A stretch of 64,000 nucleotides of DNA, from positions 1 through 64,000 of the forward strand of contig JAFZXE010000012.1 of assembly GCA_017616895.1 (NCBI GenBank). Reading direction: 5' to 3'. Below, piece after piece: positions 55,885 through 64,000 of the stretch. The stretch's first letter is position 1, and each line of letters begins with the position of its first letter. This stretch comes from Bacteroidales bacterium. Lineage in GTDB: Bacteria; Bacteroidota; Bacteroidia; Bacteroidales; P3. Under the pieces are notes generated by a model, which ran no database searches, had not been told where the DNA came from, and saw only the letters and a list, made by a program, of their open reading frames with translations. The translations under genes were made by a program, and so were the position numbers.

Positions 55885-55975
55885 GAATTTACAACTAAGG
55901 ACAATTATTGCAATGCTTTTCTCGCATACTTACTTTACTCGCGTAAGCACTTGCAAAGGTACGAAAAAGTTTTTA
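55885..55975 (+). repeat. Direct repeat flanking the acetyltransferase/ATPase module, left
   Basis: Shares GGACAA, GCAATGCTTTTCTC, TACTTAC and TGCAAAG in order with 58047-58130, about 90 bp with small gaps. It also holds TACCTTTG (55954-55961, minus), a possible promoter for the DUF2971-like gene. Confidence 0.65.
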
Positions 55976-56017
55976 TACGATTGTAGAAGTGTTAAAAATG
56001 CTTCTTATAACGCAAAT

Positions 56018-56043
56018 AGGGGCGTGCAATCTTACACGCCCCT
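56018..56043 (-). terminator. GC-rich hairpin after the acetyltransferase
   Basis: AGGGGCGTG pairs with CACGCCCCT (9-bp stem, 8-base loop), 29 bp past the stop on the minus strand. The following sequence (ATTTGCG) is only weakly T-rich. Confidence 0.5.
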
Positions 56044-56071
56044 ACTCGTATCACTATATGTTTTAGGAGTG

Positions 56072-56679
56072 TTACACGAACGCATTCATTATTTCTTCGA
56101 CGTTTTCTTCTGTTATGCAATCTGTACAATAACGTTGGTATGCATCGCCAAACTTGTGTTCAACTTTCGAGAAATCAATATCCTTTAGCTTCTTGATTAT
56201 TTCATCGTCAAAACGTTTCTTAATAACCTTATTGGCAACATAGATTGAATACGGCGGAATAACACCTACGACGACTGAACGTGCTCCGATAACACTTCCC
56301 TTACCAATTCGGGCGCCAGGCAGGATAATGCAATCATAACCTATCCACACATCGTCTTCAACAATGATGTCAAGGTTCTCATCACGTTTGAGACTCCTAT
56401 AGCCGGAATATATTTTTGACTGGAAAGGCCAAGTGCTGATACGATGGAATTGTGCTCGCCTCCAAGAAAAAACTTAACCTCCCGGGCAATCGAACAATAA
56501 TTGCCAATCGTCAACCGACCTCGACCGTTGTCGTAGAGTACTTCTATGGGTCCATACGTATGCTTTCCGACGGTGACGCTGGACTGATGGAAGAGATTCT
56601 TTGCCTTGGTTGTATTATGCTTGTTGTTGATACGCCATCGCAACTTGAAAAACAACCGTTTGAGTAAAGCTTGTTTCAT
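56072..56679 (-). pseudogene. Hexapeptide (CatB-like) O-acetyltransferase, frameshifted
   Basis: The 5' frame (56679 to 56341) reads normally through NYCSIAREVKFFLGGEHNSI. After that, a shifted frame gives the expected ISTWPFQSKIYSGYRSLKRD and then DVWIGYDCIILPGARIGKGS to 56072. Restoring one base near 56443-56452 (for example CC instead of C before GTATC) would give an intact left-handed-beta-helix acetyltransferase of about 203 residues, with the catalytic His of GGEHN present. It lies 46 bp downstream of an AAA ATPase. Mutation or sequencing error cannot be told apart here. Confidence 0.8.
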
Positions 56680-56725
56680 ATTCCGAAAATTTAATTATTG
56701 TCATCAACCGTCACGTCGTTAATGC

Positions 56726-57931
56726 TTAATAAGTCAGCCCGAACATCCATAGCGGGATGCGGTTTCCGTGGCCAACCTCGGTGTCATCGACGGCAAGAAA
56801 ACTATCGGGTTCGTCGGCTATTTGGTCGAATGTTTTTCCTTTTCCGCCTACTTCGAATAAGTACTTGTCGTCGATGAGAAAATCTCCCCGCTTGGGGTAT
56901 CTGGCTTGTCTTTGTACGAGGATCTGGCTGTAGAAAAAGGTTTCACGCTCGTTGCCCTTGTCAACATGCGAACAAAGAACATGCATCAAATTGGTGTTGC
57001 CTAGGAATATCTTGTTGGGTTTCAGAAGGGATTTGTAATTCTTGGCTTTGGCAGTGAGCAAGCCCAGAATTTGGGCCTTGTCGAGGGCGTAGAGCATGCG
57101 CAACCCAAGCTCGTTGTTGGTGTCGAGCTGTTTCCATAGCTCCGACATATTGGGTTCAAAGGGCACCCGCTCGCTTATGATCATCAGCAGCCGTTTGACC
57201 TTCTGAAGCGTCTCAAACGTCACCTTCTCAACGGCTGGCAGATCGGAGTCAATCACCACCGATACCGTTTCCCGGAGGCGGGTGGGGAAGTCTTCTAATG
57301 ACTCACGGTAGAAGGGATAATATCCGTGGCGTAGATACGTCTCGAAATGTGGGATGACTTTAATTGCGTTGGTGATTTGCATGGCGTGTCGGACATGATT
57401 CTGAAGCAGATCTTCGAGCGGGATGGCGTCGAGATTGATGACGCCCTCAAGTTCGAGATATTCGCGGAAAGACATGCCGTAGAGCGTATAGACAGTTTGT
57501 CGGCGCGAGAGGTCAACCTTGGCGTTGTCCATAACAAGTAGCGAACTGCTGGTATAGACAATACTCATGTCGGGGTAGTTGTCATATATGTTTTTCAGGT
57601 TGATTGACCATTGCTCGTAACGATGTACCTCGTCAAGATAAAGTCGCATGATGCCGTGCCGATAGGCCCAATCGACAAGATCCATTAGGGGGTGTGTGGC
57701 GAACCACAGGTCGTCGAGCGAGGCGTAGAGCGTCTGGTCGATGTCGGCGTAATTTTCAAAAATATTCTGCAACAACATGGTTGTCTTTCCTACGCCACGA
57801 GGACCTTTGATTCCTATAAGGCGTGCATTCCAGTTGATTTGTGAATAGAGATAACGCTTAAAATGCAGGTCAATTTTGGATATTTTACGGTGATAGTTGT
57901 CGAAAAGGGGCTGTAGTTCAGATGTTTCCAT
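56726..57931 (-). CDS. AAA_14-type ATPase
   Basis: 401 residues. Walker A is GPRGVGKT, Walker B is LYLDEVHRY, and YTSSSLLVMD is the sensor region. The C-terminal nuclease-like core reads KRGDFLIDDKYLFEVGGKGKT with a complete D...ExxxK pattern. It differs in subfamily from the other three AAA ATPases of the window. It has TAATTTTG at 57961-57968 and precedes the broken acetyltransferase. Direct repeats flank the two genes. Function unknown. Confidence 0.88.
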   Translation of the reverse strand: METSELQPLFDNYHRKISKIDLHFKRYLYSQINWNARLIGIKGPRGVGKTTMLLQNIFENYADIDQTLYASLDDLWFATHPLMDLVDWAYRHGIMRLYLDEVHRYEQWSINLKNIYDNYPDMSIVYTSSSLLVMDNAKVDLSRRQTVYTLYGMSFREYLELEGVINLDAIPLEDLLQNHVRHAMQITNAIKVIPHFETYLRHGYYPFYRESLEDFPTRLRETVSVVIDSDLPAVEKVTFETLQKVKRLLMIISERVPFEPNMSELWKQLDTNNELGLRMLYALDKAQILGLLTAKAKNYKSLLKPNKIFLGNTNLMHVLCSHVDKGNERETFFYSQILVQRQARYPKRGDFLIDDKYLFEVGGKGKTFDQIADEPDSFLAVDDTEVGHGNRIPLWMFGLTY

Positions 57932-57960
57932 GACGATATTTCTTTTATAACTTATCGATG

Positions 57961-57968
57961 CAAAATTA
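57961..57968 (-). promoter_or_regulatory. -7 box for the AAA_14 ATPase
   Basis: TAATTTTG on the minus strand, 30 bp before the ATG. Confidence 0.55.
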
Positions 57969-58046
57969 CAATTTATATTTAAAACTGCAAAGTCTCGATA
58001 TGTTTTTGTAGTTGCAACTGTAAAATAGATAACCTTCTTTACTAAA

Positions 58047-58130
58047 GTGCAAATTACAAGGACAAATGTCGCAATGCTTTTCTCACTTACTTACATCTCT
58101 CGTAGGCGACTGCAAAGATGTGAAATTTTT
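58047..58130 (+). repeat. Direct repeat flanking the acetyltransferase/ATPase module, right
   Basis: Partner of 55885-55975. The rest of this 745-bp gap holds a decayed hairpin repeat (58215-58234), a 9-bp ATTGGACTT array (58510-58575) and the gcvH terminator; no gene is supported. Confidence 0.65.
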
Positions 58131-58214
58131 AGTTTTAAGTTCTAAGTTTTATGCAGTCTGCATTTAAAATTGAACTATTTCTTCAATAATCTGAACCATT
58201 TCTCTCCCCAATCT

Positions 58215-58234
58215 GCCCCCGCGCGGGTACGCAC
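58215..58234 (-). repeat. Hairpin repeat, decayed copy without a gene
   Basis: On the minus strand it reads GTGCGTACCCGCGCGGGGGC, a diverged version of the stop-adjacent repeat. No open reading frame ends here, so a gene may have been lost. Confidence 0.6.
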
Positions 58235-58618
58235 TCGAGCGAAGAAAGAAACCATTTTCGCAATCTTTCGCCCATTCCGCAATTTTTCACAATTTCCCAA
58301 AAGCATTTCGTGCCTTTAGATCCTCTCGCTGTTAAAATTCCCTTTCGCAATCATCTACTATAAATAAACTAATACTGAAACTCAATATATTAAAACTGTC
58401 AACTCTAAGATAACGCTAAGACACCTATAACACAACTCTAATGAGAAAAGCACCAGGTTATCCTATTACTTTAACAACCCTTGCTCCGCAAAAACAACAC
58501 TCCATCAGACCCCATGGAACTTATTAGGATTATTGGACTTATTGGACCTATTGGACTCATAAGACCTATTGGGATAACATAATAACGCAATAGCGCAATC
58601 AATAACTTATAAAAACAA

Positions 58619-58652
58619 CAAGCGGGGCGTTCTCTTTAGAGCGCCCCGCTTG
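58619..58652 (-). terminator. gcvH terminator
   Basis: CAAGCGGGGCG pairs with CGCCCCGCTTG (11-bp stem, 12-base loop). On the minus strand it is followed by TTGTTTTTAT. It lies 25 bp past the gcvH stop. Confidence 0.9.
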
Positions 58653-58676
58653 TGTTACGGTTTGTTGTGAGATTAC

Positions 58677-59057
58677 TTATTTGGCAATCTTGGCTTCGTA
58701 GGCTGCGCTGTCGAGCAGGCCGTCGATGTCGCCCATGTTGGCGGGTTTGATTTTGATAATCCAGCCCTCGCCATAGGGGTCGTTGTTGATTGAAGAAGCG
58801 TCGTCAACAACAGCGTTGTTGAGCTCCACCACTTCGCCGTTGACGGGCATAAGCAGGTCGGCAACGGTCTTTACTGCCTCAACGCTACCGAAAGCCTCGC
58901 CTGCGTTGACGTTCTCGCCCTCGGTGGTCACATCGACGAACACGATGTCGCCAAGTTCGTGCTGAGCGTAGTCGGTGATGCCGACAAATGCAAATTCGCC
59001 TTCAATTCTTACCCATTCGTCATCCTGGGTGTACTTCAGATTCTGAGGAATATTCAT
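58677..59057 (-). CDS. gcvH: Glycine cleavage system H protein
   Basis: 126 residues. K63 in GSVEAVKTVADL is the lipoylation site; VGITDYAQHELGDIVFVD and the C-terminal NNDPYGEGWIIKI complete the family pattern. It carries the aminomethyl group between the P, T and L proteins. No other gcv genes lie nearby, so it is a stand-alone gene, as is common in Bacteroidetes. TACCTTTG at 59102-59109 is its -7 box. Confidence 0.96.
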   Translation of the reverse strand: MNIPQNLKYTQDDEWVRIEGEFAFVGITDYAQHELGDIVFVDVTTEGENVNAGEAFGSVEAVKTVADLLMPVNGEVVELNNAVVDDASSINNDPYGEGWIIKIKPANMGDIDGLLDSAAYEAKIAK

Positions 59058-59101
59058 CTTGTGTTTGTTAAAGGGTTAATATTTCAGTTAAAAATGATGT
59101 G

Positions 59102-59253
59102 CAAAGGTACAACATTTTTCGCAAGTGGAGTGGCAAATTGCAAAAAAAATAAGAAATGAGGCGCAGCAACCCTGCTGCACTCGGATGTGTAGGCCACTTT
59201 TTTGATTTTTTAGATGCAAGATGACTCCAATGTGAAAAAAAGTTTTATCTTTG
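59102..59253. promoter_or_regulatory. Divergent promoters of gcvH and rho
   Basis: Minus: TACCTTTG at 59102-59109 for gcvH. Plus: TATCTTTG at 59246-59253 for rho, giving rho a leader of about 110 nt (59260-59371) that contains CGGATAGAACGGTGTGTCCG, able to fold. Rho is often autoregulated through its leader; here that is inference. Confidence 0.6.
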
Positions 59254-59371
59254 CATTGTCCGAACGGATAGAACGGTGTGTCCGTTTTCGTTGGACGATT
59301 TTAGTTATCAGCTTTTTATCTTTTATTTAGACATTGGCAGATTTACTTCCCGCTAAGGAAAACTTATTTTT

Positions 59372-61258
59372 ATGTACAGCATCAACGATTTGGCTGCGAA
59401 GGCTCACATAGAGCTTATCGGCATAGCGAAAGGTATGGGCATAGCCCGTGCGCAGCATTACAATGCGCAGGAACTTATTTACAAAATTCTAGACAAACAG
59501 GCGGCAGCGCCAAGTGACCCGGAACCGGCAGGGGACGAACCTGTGAAGAAACCGCGTGGACGGAGAGCTCGAATTCAGCCTACATTGTTGGCGGAGTCGT
59601 CAAACCCTACGCGCGGTAAGCGTGGGCGTAAGAAGAAGGTGGTCGAACCTGAAGGGGACGCTGCAGCAAAGGCTGTATCGCCCGTGAAAGTGGAGCCCGA
59701 GCAGGTGGCGTCGGAGGTGGCGCACCTGGACATTGCTGGAATGGTGGTGCCGCAGATACCTGATATTGAAGGAATGTTGAGGGTGCCAGAAAACCCACAG
59801 GTGGCAACACAGATGAAGGCTGTGGAGGACAATGATCAGCAGTCAGTTGCTGTACGCACGGACGATAACGGCAGTCAGCAGTCAGAGGGTTCGGAAAATG
59901 TAGAACAAAAAGATGTGGTGGAGAAAGTAGAGTTTAAGGAAGTGGAGAAACAGCCGGTCCCGCAGGCGCAAACCGACCAGCCGTCCAAACCGACCCCAGT
60001 TGACCAGCCGGACAGGGGTGAAACGGCAGACTTTGCGATGGTTGACCGCAGACAGTCGAAGAAGGACCGTAAGAAAGGCCAGCAACGGGATGTGCCTGGG
60101 GCTCCGAGGATTCTCCGCCGTCCTGAATACGAGTTTGAGACGGAAGGTGCGGCTGAAATGGAGGGTGTGCTGGATATGTTGCCTGACGGAAGCGGGTATC
60201 TTCGTTCTTCGGATTACAACTATCTCTCGTCGCCGGACGACGTTTTTGTGAGCGTGCAGCAGGTGCGTTCATACGGGTTGAAGGTGGGTGATACGATACT
60301 TTGTCGTGTGCGTCCGCCGCGCGAGGGCGAGAAATGTTTCTATATGGTGAAGTTGCTTGAAGTGAACGGATTGACGACCGACCGTGTTCGCGACCGTATT
60401 CCCTTTGAGTCACTCACCCCGCTTTTCCCAAATGAGAAGCTAAACCTCACTGGACATCCGCAGGAGACCCTATCTACTCGTATTATCGACATGTTCACTC
60501 CCATCGGAAAGGGGCAGCGCGGATTGATTGTGTCGCAACCCAAGACTGGTAAAACAACGCTGTTGAAAGAGGTGGCCAACGCCATAGCTTACAATCATCC
60601 TGAGGTCTATCTCATAGTTCTGCTCATCGACGAGCGTCCAGAGGAGGTGACTGATATGCAGCGCAGCGTCAATGCTGAGGTGATAGCATCCACTTTCGAC
60701 GAGCCTGCCGACCGTCATGTGAAGATTGCCAACCTGGTGCTGGAGAAGGCGAAGCGTATGACGGAGTGTGGGCACGACGTGATGATTGTTCTCGACTCTA
60801 TCACACGACTGGCTCGTGCATACAACACGGTTCAGCCTGCTTCGGGTAAGGTGCTCTCGGGTGGTGTCGAGGCCAACGCCCTGCAGAAACCCAAACGGTT
60901 CTTCGGCGCGGCGCGTAACATAGAAAATGGTGGCTCGCTCACCATAATAGCAACAGCCCTCACTGACACGGGGTCGAAGATGGACGATGTGATTTTCGAG
61001 GAGTTCAAGGGTACTGGCAATATGGAGCTGCAGCTTGACCGTAAGCTTGCGAACAAGCGTATCTACCCGGCAATCGACCTGGTGGCGTCGAGCACTCGCC
61101 GCGACGACCTTCTCGTTCAGCCCATGTTGCTCAACCGTATGCTCATATTGCGCAACCAACTCACTGACCTCAACCCGGTTGAGGCGATGGAATATTTGCA
61201 GAAAAACATGAGCCGCAGCCGCAACAACGAAGAGTTCCTGATGACGATGGATAAGTAG
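59372..61258 (+). CDS. rho: Transcription termination factor Rho
   Basis: 628 residues, about 200 longer than E. coli Rho. Residues 1-45 are the Rho_N helix domain. About 46-255 is a disordered, charged insertion ([18 protein letters not shown], then Pro/Glu/Gln-rich), as in other Bacteroidetes Rho proteins. The cold-shock-like RNA-binding domain follows ([14 protein letters not shown]), then the hexameric ATPase with Walker A near 388 (PKTGKTTLL) and [12 protein letters not shown]. It terminates transcription at RNA sites lacking hairpin terminators. Its stop is followed directly by the 19-bp hairpin repeat. Confidence 0.96.
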   Translation: MYSINDLAAKAHIELIGIAKGMGIARAQHYNAQELIYKILDKQAAAPSDPEPAGDEPVKKPRGRRARIQPTLLAESSNPTRGKRGRKKKVVEPEGDAAAKAVSPVKVEPEQVASEVAHLDIAGMVVPQIPDIEGMLRVPENPQVATQMKAVEDNDQQSVAVRTDDNGSQQSEGSENVEQKDVVEKVEFKEVEKQPVPQAQTDQPSKPTPVDQPDRGETADFAMVDRRQSKKDRKKGQQRDVPGAPRILRRPEYEFETEGAAEMEGVLDMLPDGSGYLRSSDYNYLSSPDDVFVSVQQVRSYGLKVGDTILCRVRPPREGEKCFYMVKLLEVNGLTTDRVRDRIPFESLTPLFPNEKLNLTGHPQETLSTRIIDMFTPIGKGQRGLIVSQPKTGKTTLLKEVANAIAYNHPEVYLIVLLIDERPEEVTDMQRSVNAEVIASTFDEPADRHVKIANLVLEKAKRMTECGHDVMIVLDSITRLARAYNTVQPASGKVLSGGVEANALQKPKRFFGAARNIENGGSLTIIATALTDTGSKMDDVIFEEFKGTGNMELQLDRKLANKRIYPAIDLVASSTRRDDLLVQPMLLNRMLILRNQLTDLNPVEAMEYLQKNMSRSRNNEEFLMTMDK

Positions 61259-61277
61259 GTGCGTGCCCGCACAGGGC
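61259..61277 (+). repeat. Stop-codon-adjacent hairpin repeat, copy 4
   Basis: GTGCGTGCCCGCACAGGGC begins on the base after the rho TAG stop, then GTTTAAGC as after aguB. Confidence 0.85.
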
Positions 61278-61384
61278 GTTTAAGCCGTTCGCGGTCAGTG
61301 GTCAGAAATATCTCTCTGGTCTCAGGTTACAACTTACAATTCACTTAACCTATCAACGTATCAACCCAATCAACAAATCATCAC

Positions 61385-62434
61385 ATGAAACGAGGATTCG
61401 GTAGTGACAACCATTCGGGTGTGAGCCGTGAAATACTCGAGGCCATAGCAGCGGCCAACACCGAACATGCACTCGCATACGGCGACGACGAGTGGTGTGG
61501 ACGGGCTTCAAAACTGTTCAAGGACACTTTCGGCAATCAGTCAGAGGTATATTTCGTGTTCAACGGCACTGGTGCCAACGTGCTGAGCATAGACCTTATG
61601 TGTCGTTCTCATCATGCTGTGGTATGTGCAGAGACGGCACATATATTTGTTGACGAGTGTGGCGCACCGCAACGGATTGTTGGTAGCAAGCTGCTCCCTG
61701 TCGCCACTCCCGATGGCAAGCTCACCCCGGAACTGGCTAAAACGCAGATGCACGGTTTTGGTTTTGAGCATCACGCACAACCCAAGGCGATAAGCATATC
61801 GCAGCCTACCGAGCTGGGAACGCTCTATACCATAGACGAGATAAAGGCCCTGGCGAAGCTTGCCCACTCGCACGACATGTACCTGCATGTTGACGGGGCG
61901 CGGCTGGCAAACGCGGCTGTTGCGTTAGGGTGTTCGTTCAAAGAGATGACCACCGACGCGGGTGTCGATATACTTTCGTTTGGCGGCACCAAGAACGGAA
62001 TGTTGATGGGAGAGAGCTGCGTGGTGTTGAATCCCAAGCTGAACGTCGATGCAAAATATCGCCGCAAGCAGATGGCTCAGCTTTGCAGCAAGATGCGTTT
62101 TATGGCCGCACAGTTTGAAGCGTATATCACAAAAGAGGTGTGGCGCCGCAATGCCGAGCATTCTAACCGTATGGCACAGCTGCTTCATACAGAGTTGATG
62201 CAGATAGATGAGTTCAAGCAGGCGAAAGAATATGCGATTTTATATCCCGTGCAGGTAAACAGCGTGTTCGCACGGCTGCCACGCGAGGTTTGGACAGCGT
62301 TGCAGCAACGTTATTTCTTCTACGACTGGGACGAGGCAAAGAATGAAGTGCGCTGGATGTGCTCGTTCGACACCACCGAGCAGGATATAAAAGATTTCGT
62401 TGGAGCTCTGAAAACGGTGATGGGCAATCACTAG
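61385..62434 (+). CDS. ltaE: Low-specificity threonine aldolase
   Basis: 349 residues of the fold-type I PLP family. K203 in SFGGTKNGM binds PLP, D170 in LHVDGARLANA contacts the pyridine nitrogen, and FGSDNHSGVSREIL plus YGDDEW are N-terminal signatures. It cleaves L-threonine or L-allo-threonine to glycine and acetaldehyde. It follows rho after a TATCAAC-repeat spacer. The glycine product links it functionally, though not by operon, to gcvH nearby. Confidence 0.92.
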   Translation: MKRGFGSDNHSGVSREILEAIAAANTEHALAYGDDEWCGRASKLFKDTFGNQSEVYFVFNGTGANVLSIDLMCRSHHAVVCAETAHIFVDECGAPQRIVGSKLLPVATPDGKLTPELAKTQMHGFGFEHHAQPKAISISQPTELGTLYTIDEIKALAKLAHSHDMYLHVDGARLANAAVALGCSFKEMTTDAGVDILSFGGTKNGMLMGESCVVLNPKLNVDAKYRRKQMAQLCSKMRFMAAQFEAYITKEVWRRNAEHSNRMAQLLHTELMQIDEFKQAKEYAILYPVQVNSVFARLPREVWTALQQRYFFYDWDEAKNEVRWMCSFDTTEQDIKDFVGALKTVMGNH

Positions 62435-62548
62435 CCACCGACTACTGACTACCGACTAATGTAGATATGTTTAATGTTGATAAGTTGATATTTACTTAAA
62501 ACTTACAACTTAAAACTTTCAACTTACAGCTTACAACTCATTGATTAT

Positions 62549-62565
62549 CCTGTGCGGGTACGCAC
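62549..62565 (-). repeat. Stop-codon-adjacent hairpin repeat, copy 5
   Basis: On the minus strand GTGCGTACCCGCACAGG begins on the base after the TAG stop of the histidine kinase; one base differs in the loop and the GGGC end is lost. Confidence 0.8.
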
Positions 62566-64000
62566 CTAACGACTCTTGCGAAGCACTATGCGGAACACGG
62601 TTCCCTGGCCTACCACGGAGTATTTGAGGAATATCTTTCCGCGGTGGTACTCGTTGATTATGCGTCGGGCAAGTGAAAGGCCGAGACCCCAGCCACGCTG
62701 TTTGGTGGTGTAGCCCGATTCGAAGATGTGTTTCTGCACCGAGGTGGGAATCCCCTTTCCTGTGTCGCTGATGTCAAGATAGATGTGTTTGCTGTCGTCG
62801 GATACGATGACCGAGAATATTCCGCTGCCTTCCATTGCGTCGATGGCGTTCTTGCAGAGGTTCTCGATGACCCATTCGAAAAGGTAACGGTTCATAGGCA
62901 CAATCAACTCGTTGTCGGGATAGCCCGTCTGAAACTCCACTGTTTTGGGGCTGCGGGTTTTGAGGTAGGAAATGGCGTTTTCGACCACCTCGCATAGGTT
63001 CTCGTCTTTCAATTCGGGCACCGAGCCTATTTTGGAGAAGCGGTGGGTGATGGTCTCGAGTCGCGCAAGATCTTTGCGGATTTCTGCCGAGTATTTTTCA
63101 TCGAAGGTCTTACCTTCGAGATAGTCGGTCCACGCTATCAGGGATGATATGGGAGTGCCGAGCTGGTGGGCTGTTTCCTTTGCCATGCCGACCCAGATGC
63201 GGTTTTGCTCCATGCTCCTAGCGGTGCGGAACAGGTTGTAGGAGATGAGCACCAGCACCATGAGAATGAATACATACAGCACAGGCACCCAGTTGAGCGC
63301 TTTCAGCAGGGGAGTGCTTTCGTAAAAGACGTATGCCCGCTGAGAGTCGGGCAGGGTTATCTGGATGGGAGTGTTTTCGTGCTGCATGCGCTCGAGGGTG
63401 GCGGCCAGTTTCTCTGGAGTGTTTATGCTGTTTTCGTCGAGGTTGCCGTAGCTGAGCAGGCAGTGCATTGAGCCGTCGGTAATGACGACGGGGACAAACA
63501 CCGAGTTGTTGGTGATTTCGGACAGGAAGGATTGGAGGAACCCGTTGAGCACGTGCCGCAACTCGCGGTATGTGTGCGACTCTTTGTAGTAGAGGGTCAT
63601 GGGCATGCCCCATATAGTGTAGTGGAACGGCGGATTTTGTGAGAATTCCTCGAGCAGGCGTCCTTGAAGCCGTTGCCCGCTCATCTCTTGCGGTACGGTG
63701 ATTACTCCGTCGGCATCGGTGATAATGAGGTCTGTCTGGCAGCTGTCAACGATGTAGTTCACATAAGCCAGGCTGAAACGCATGTCGGTGGCTTGGTCAG
63801 AGTTGAACGACTGCAGTATGTCGGTGTACATACGCATCTTGCGATACTCGTCGATGCCCACTTGCTTGAAGAATTCGTCCGAGTAGCTCATCAACTGCGC
63901 TTTCTGGCTTATGGCTTGCGCCCACAAGCTTACCTTCTGTTTCTCGGAGTGGCGAATCTGAGTGGCGATGTTGTTGATTTCCCAGAGGGCAAAAATAGAC
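62566..64000 (-). CDS. Sensor histidine kinase (N-terminus outside the window)
   Basis: The frame stays open to the right edge; at least 477 residues are present. A periplasmic sensor region is followed by a membrane helix (VLYVFILMVLVLISYNLF). The H-box is AKETAHQLGTPISSLIAW with the phosphoacceptor His next to GTPIS. N (NLCKNAIDAM), G1 (DTGKGI) and G2 (GWGLGLSLARRII) boxes are all present. A TTG at 63927 is not the real start, since coding similarity continues upstream (IFALWEINNIATQIRHSEK). Partner regulator not in view. Confidence 0.92.
   Translation of the reverse strand, partial: SIFALWEINNIATQIRHSEKQKVSLWAQAISQKAQLMSYSDEFFKQVGIDEYRKMRMYTDILQSFNSDQATDMRFSLAYVNYIVDSCQTDLIITDADGVITVPQEMSGQRLQGRLLEEFSQNPPFHYTIWGMPMTLYYKESHTYRELRHVLNGFLQSFLSEITNNSVFVPVVITDGSMHCLLSYGNLDENSINTPEKLAATLERMQHENTPIQITLPDSQRAYVFYESTPLLKALNWVPVLYVFILMVLVLISYNLFRTARSMEQNRIWVGMAKETAHQLGTPISSLIAWTDYLEGKTFDEKYSAEIRKDLARLETITHRFSKIGSVPELKDENLCEVVENAISYLKTRSPKTVEFQTGYPDNELIVPMNRYLFEWVIENLCKNAIDAMEGSGIFSVIVSDDSKHIYLDISDTGKGIPTSVQKHIFESGYTTKQRGWGLGLSLARRIINEYHRGKIFLKYSVVGQGTVFRIVLRKSR

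Noticed and set aside
1-64000. rRNA or tRNA genes.
   Set aside because: I saw no conserved rRNA segments or convincing cloverleaf with a TTCRA loop, but a covariance-model search was not possible here.

Overview
The window looks like chromosomal DNA of a member of the Bacteroidales. The evidence is type IX secretion (T9SS) cargo of both sorting types (genes at 1253, 10488, 14549 and 51602), Bacteroidetes-type promoters (-7 box TAnnTTTG, sometimes with TTTG near -33), a Rho factor with a long N-terminal extension, HU-CCDC81/SPOR, DUF4831 and DUF2490 family proteins, and weak Shine-Dalgarno signals. I could not place it below order level. I saw no rRNA, tRNA, CRISPR array or complete transposase.

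Layout. 0-10 kb: a SPOR protein, a giant InlB-repeat surface protein, then an Rnf operon (rnfBCDGE) with no rnfA where one is expected. 10-18.3 kb: two very large type B T9SS proteins around a universal-stress protein. 18.4-20.6 kb: a radical SAM/SPASM enzyme paired with a Gfo/Idh/MocA oxidoreductase. 20.6-29.7 kb: an AT-rich accessory island of three orphan RHS tips, each fused to a different toxin-like domain and followed by a candidate immunity gene, plus two AAA ATPases, a truncated integrase and four copies of a hairpin-bearing repeat. 30-37.5 kb: agmatine-to-putrescine (aguB, aguA) and citrulline/carbamoyl-phosphate genes (argF/arcB-type, arcC) with a DASS transporter, a DUF2490 protein and an MgtC protein. 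37.5-49.8 kb: housekeeping genes (rsmI, yebC, trmB, HU/SPOR, kdsB, deoxynucleoside kinase, sodium symporter, DUF4831, rnz). 50-58 kb: a second accessory stretch (two AAA ATPases, a BspA-like LRR protein, a DUF2971-like protein, a frameshifted acetyltransferase). 58.6-64 kb: gcvH, rho, threonine aldolase and a histidine kinase cut by the window end.

The most interesting structure is in the 20.6-29.7 kb island. Each toxin/immunity pair has near-identical RHS-core DNA on its 5' side and a conserved repeat on its 3' side, always in the same orientation relative to the immunity gene. That is the geometry expected of exchangeable cassettes. A second recurrent signal is a 19-bp GC-rich hairpin that begins exactly at, or overlaps, the stop codon of five unrelated genes, with one decayed copy elsewhere. 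Intergenic DNA throughout also carries degenerate short tandem repeats (periods of about 7, 9 and 11 bp), some of which run into coding sequence, as at the N-terminus of RsmI. Two genes (an RHS metallopeptidase toxin and a hexapeptide acetyltransferase) are each broken by an apparent one-base deletion.
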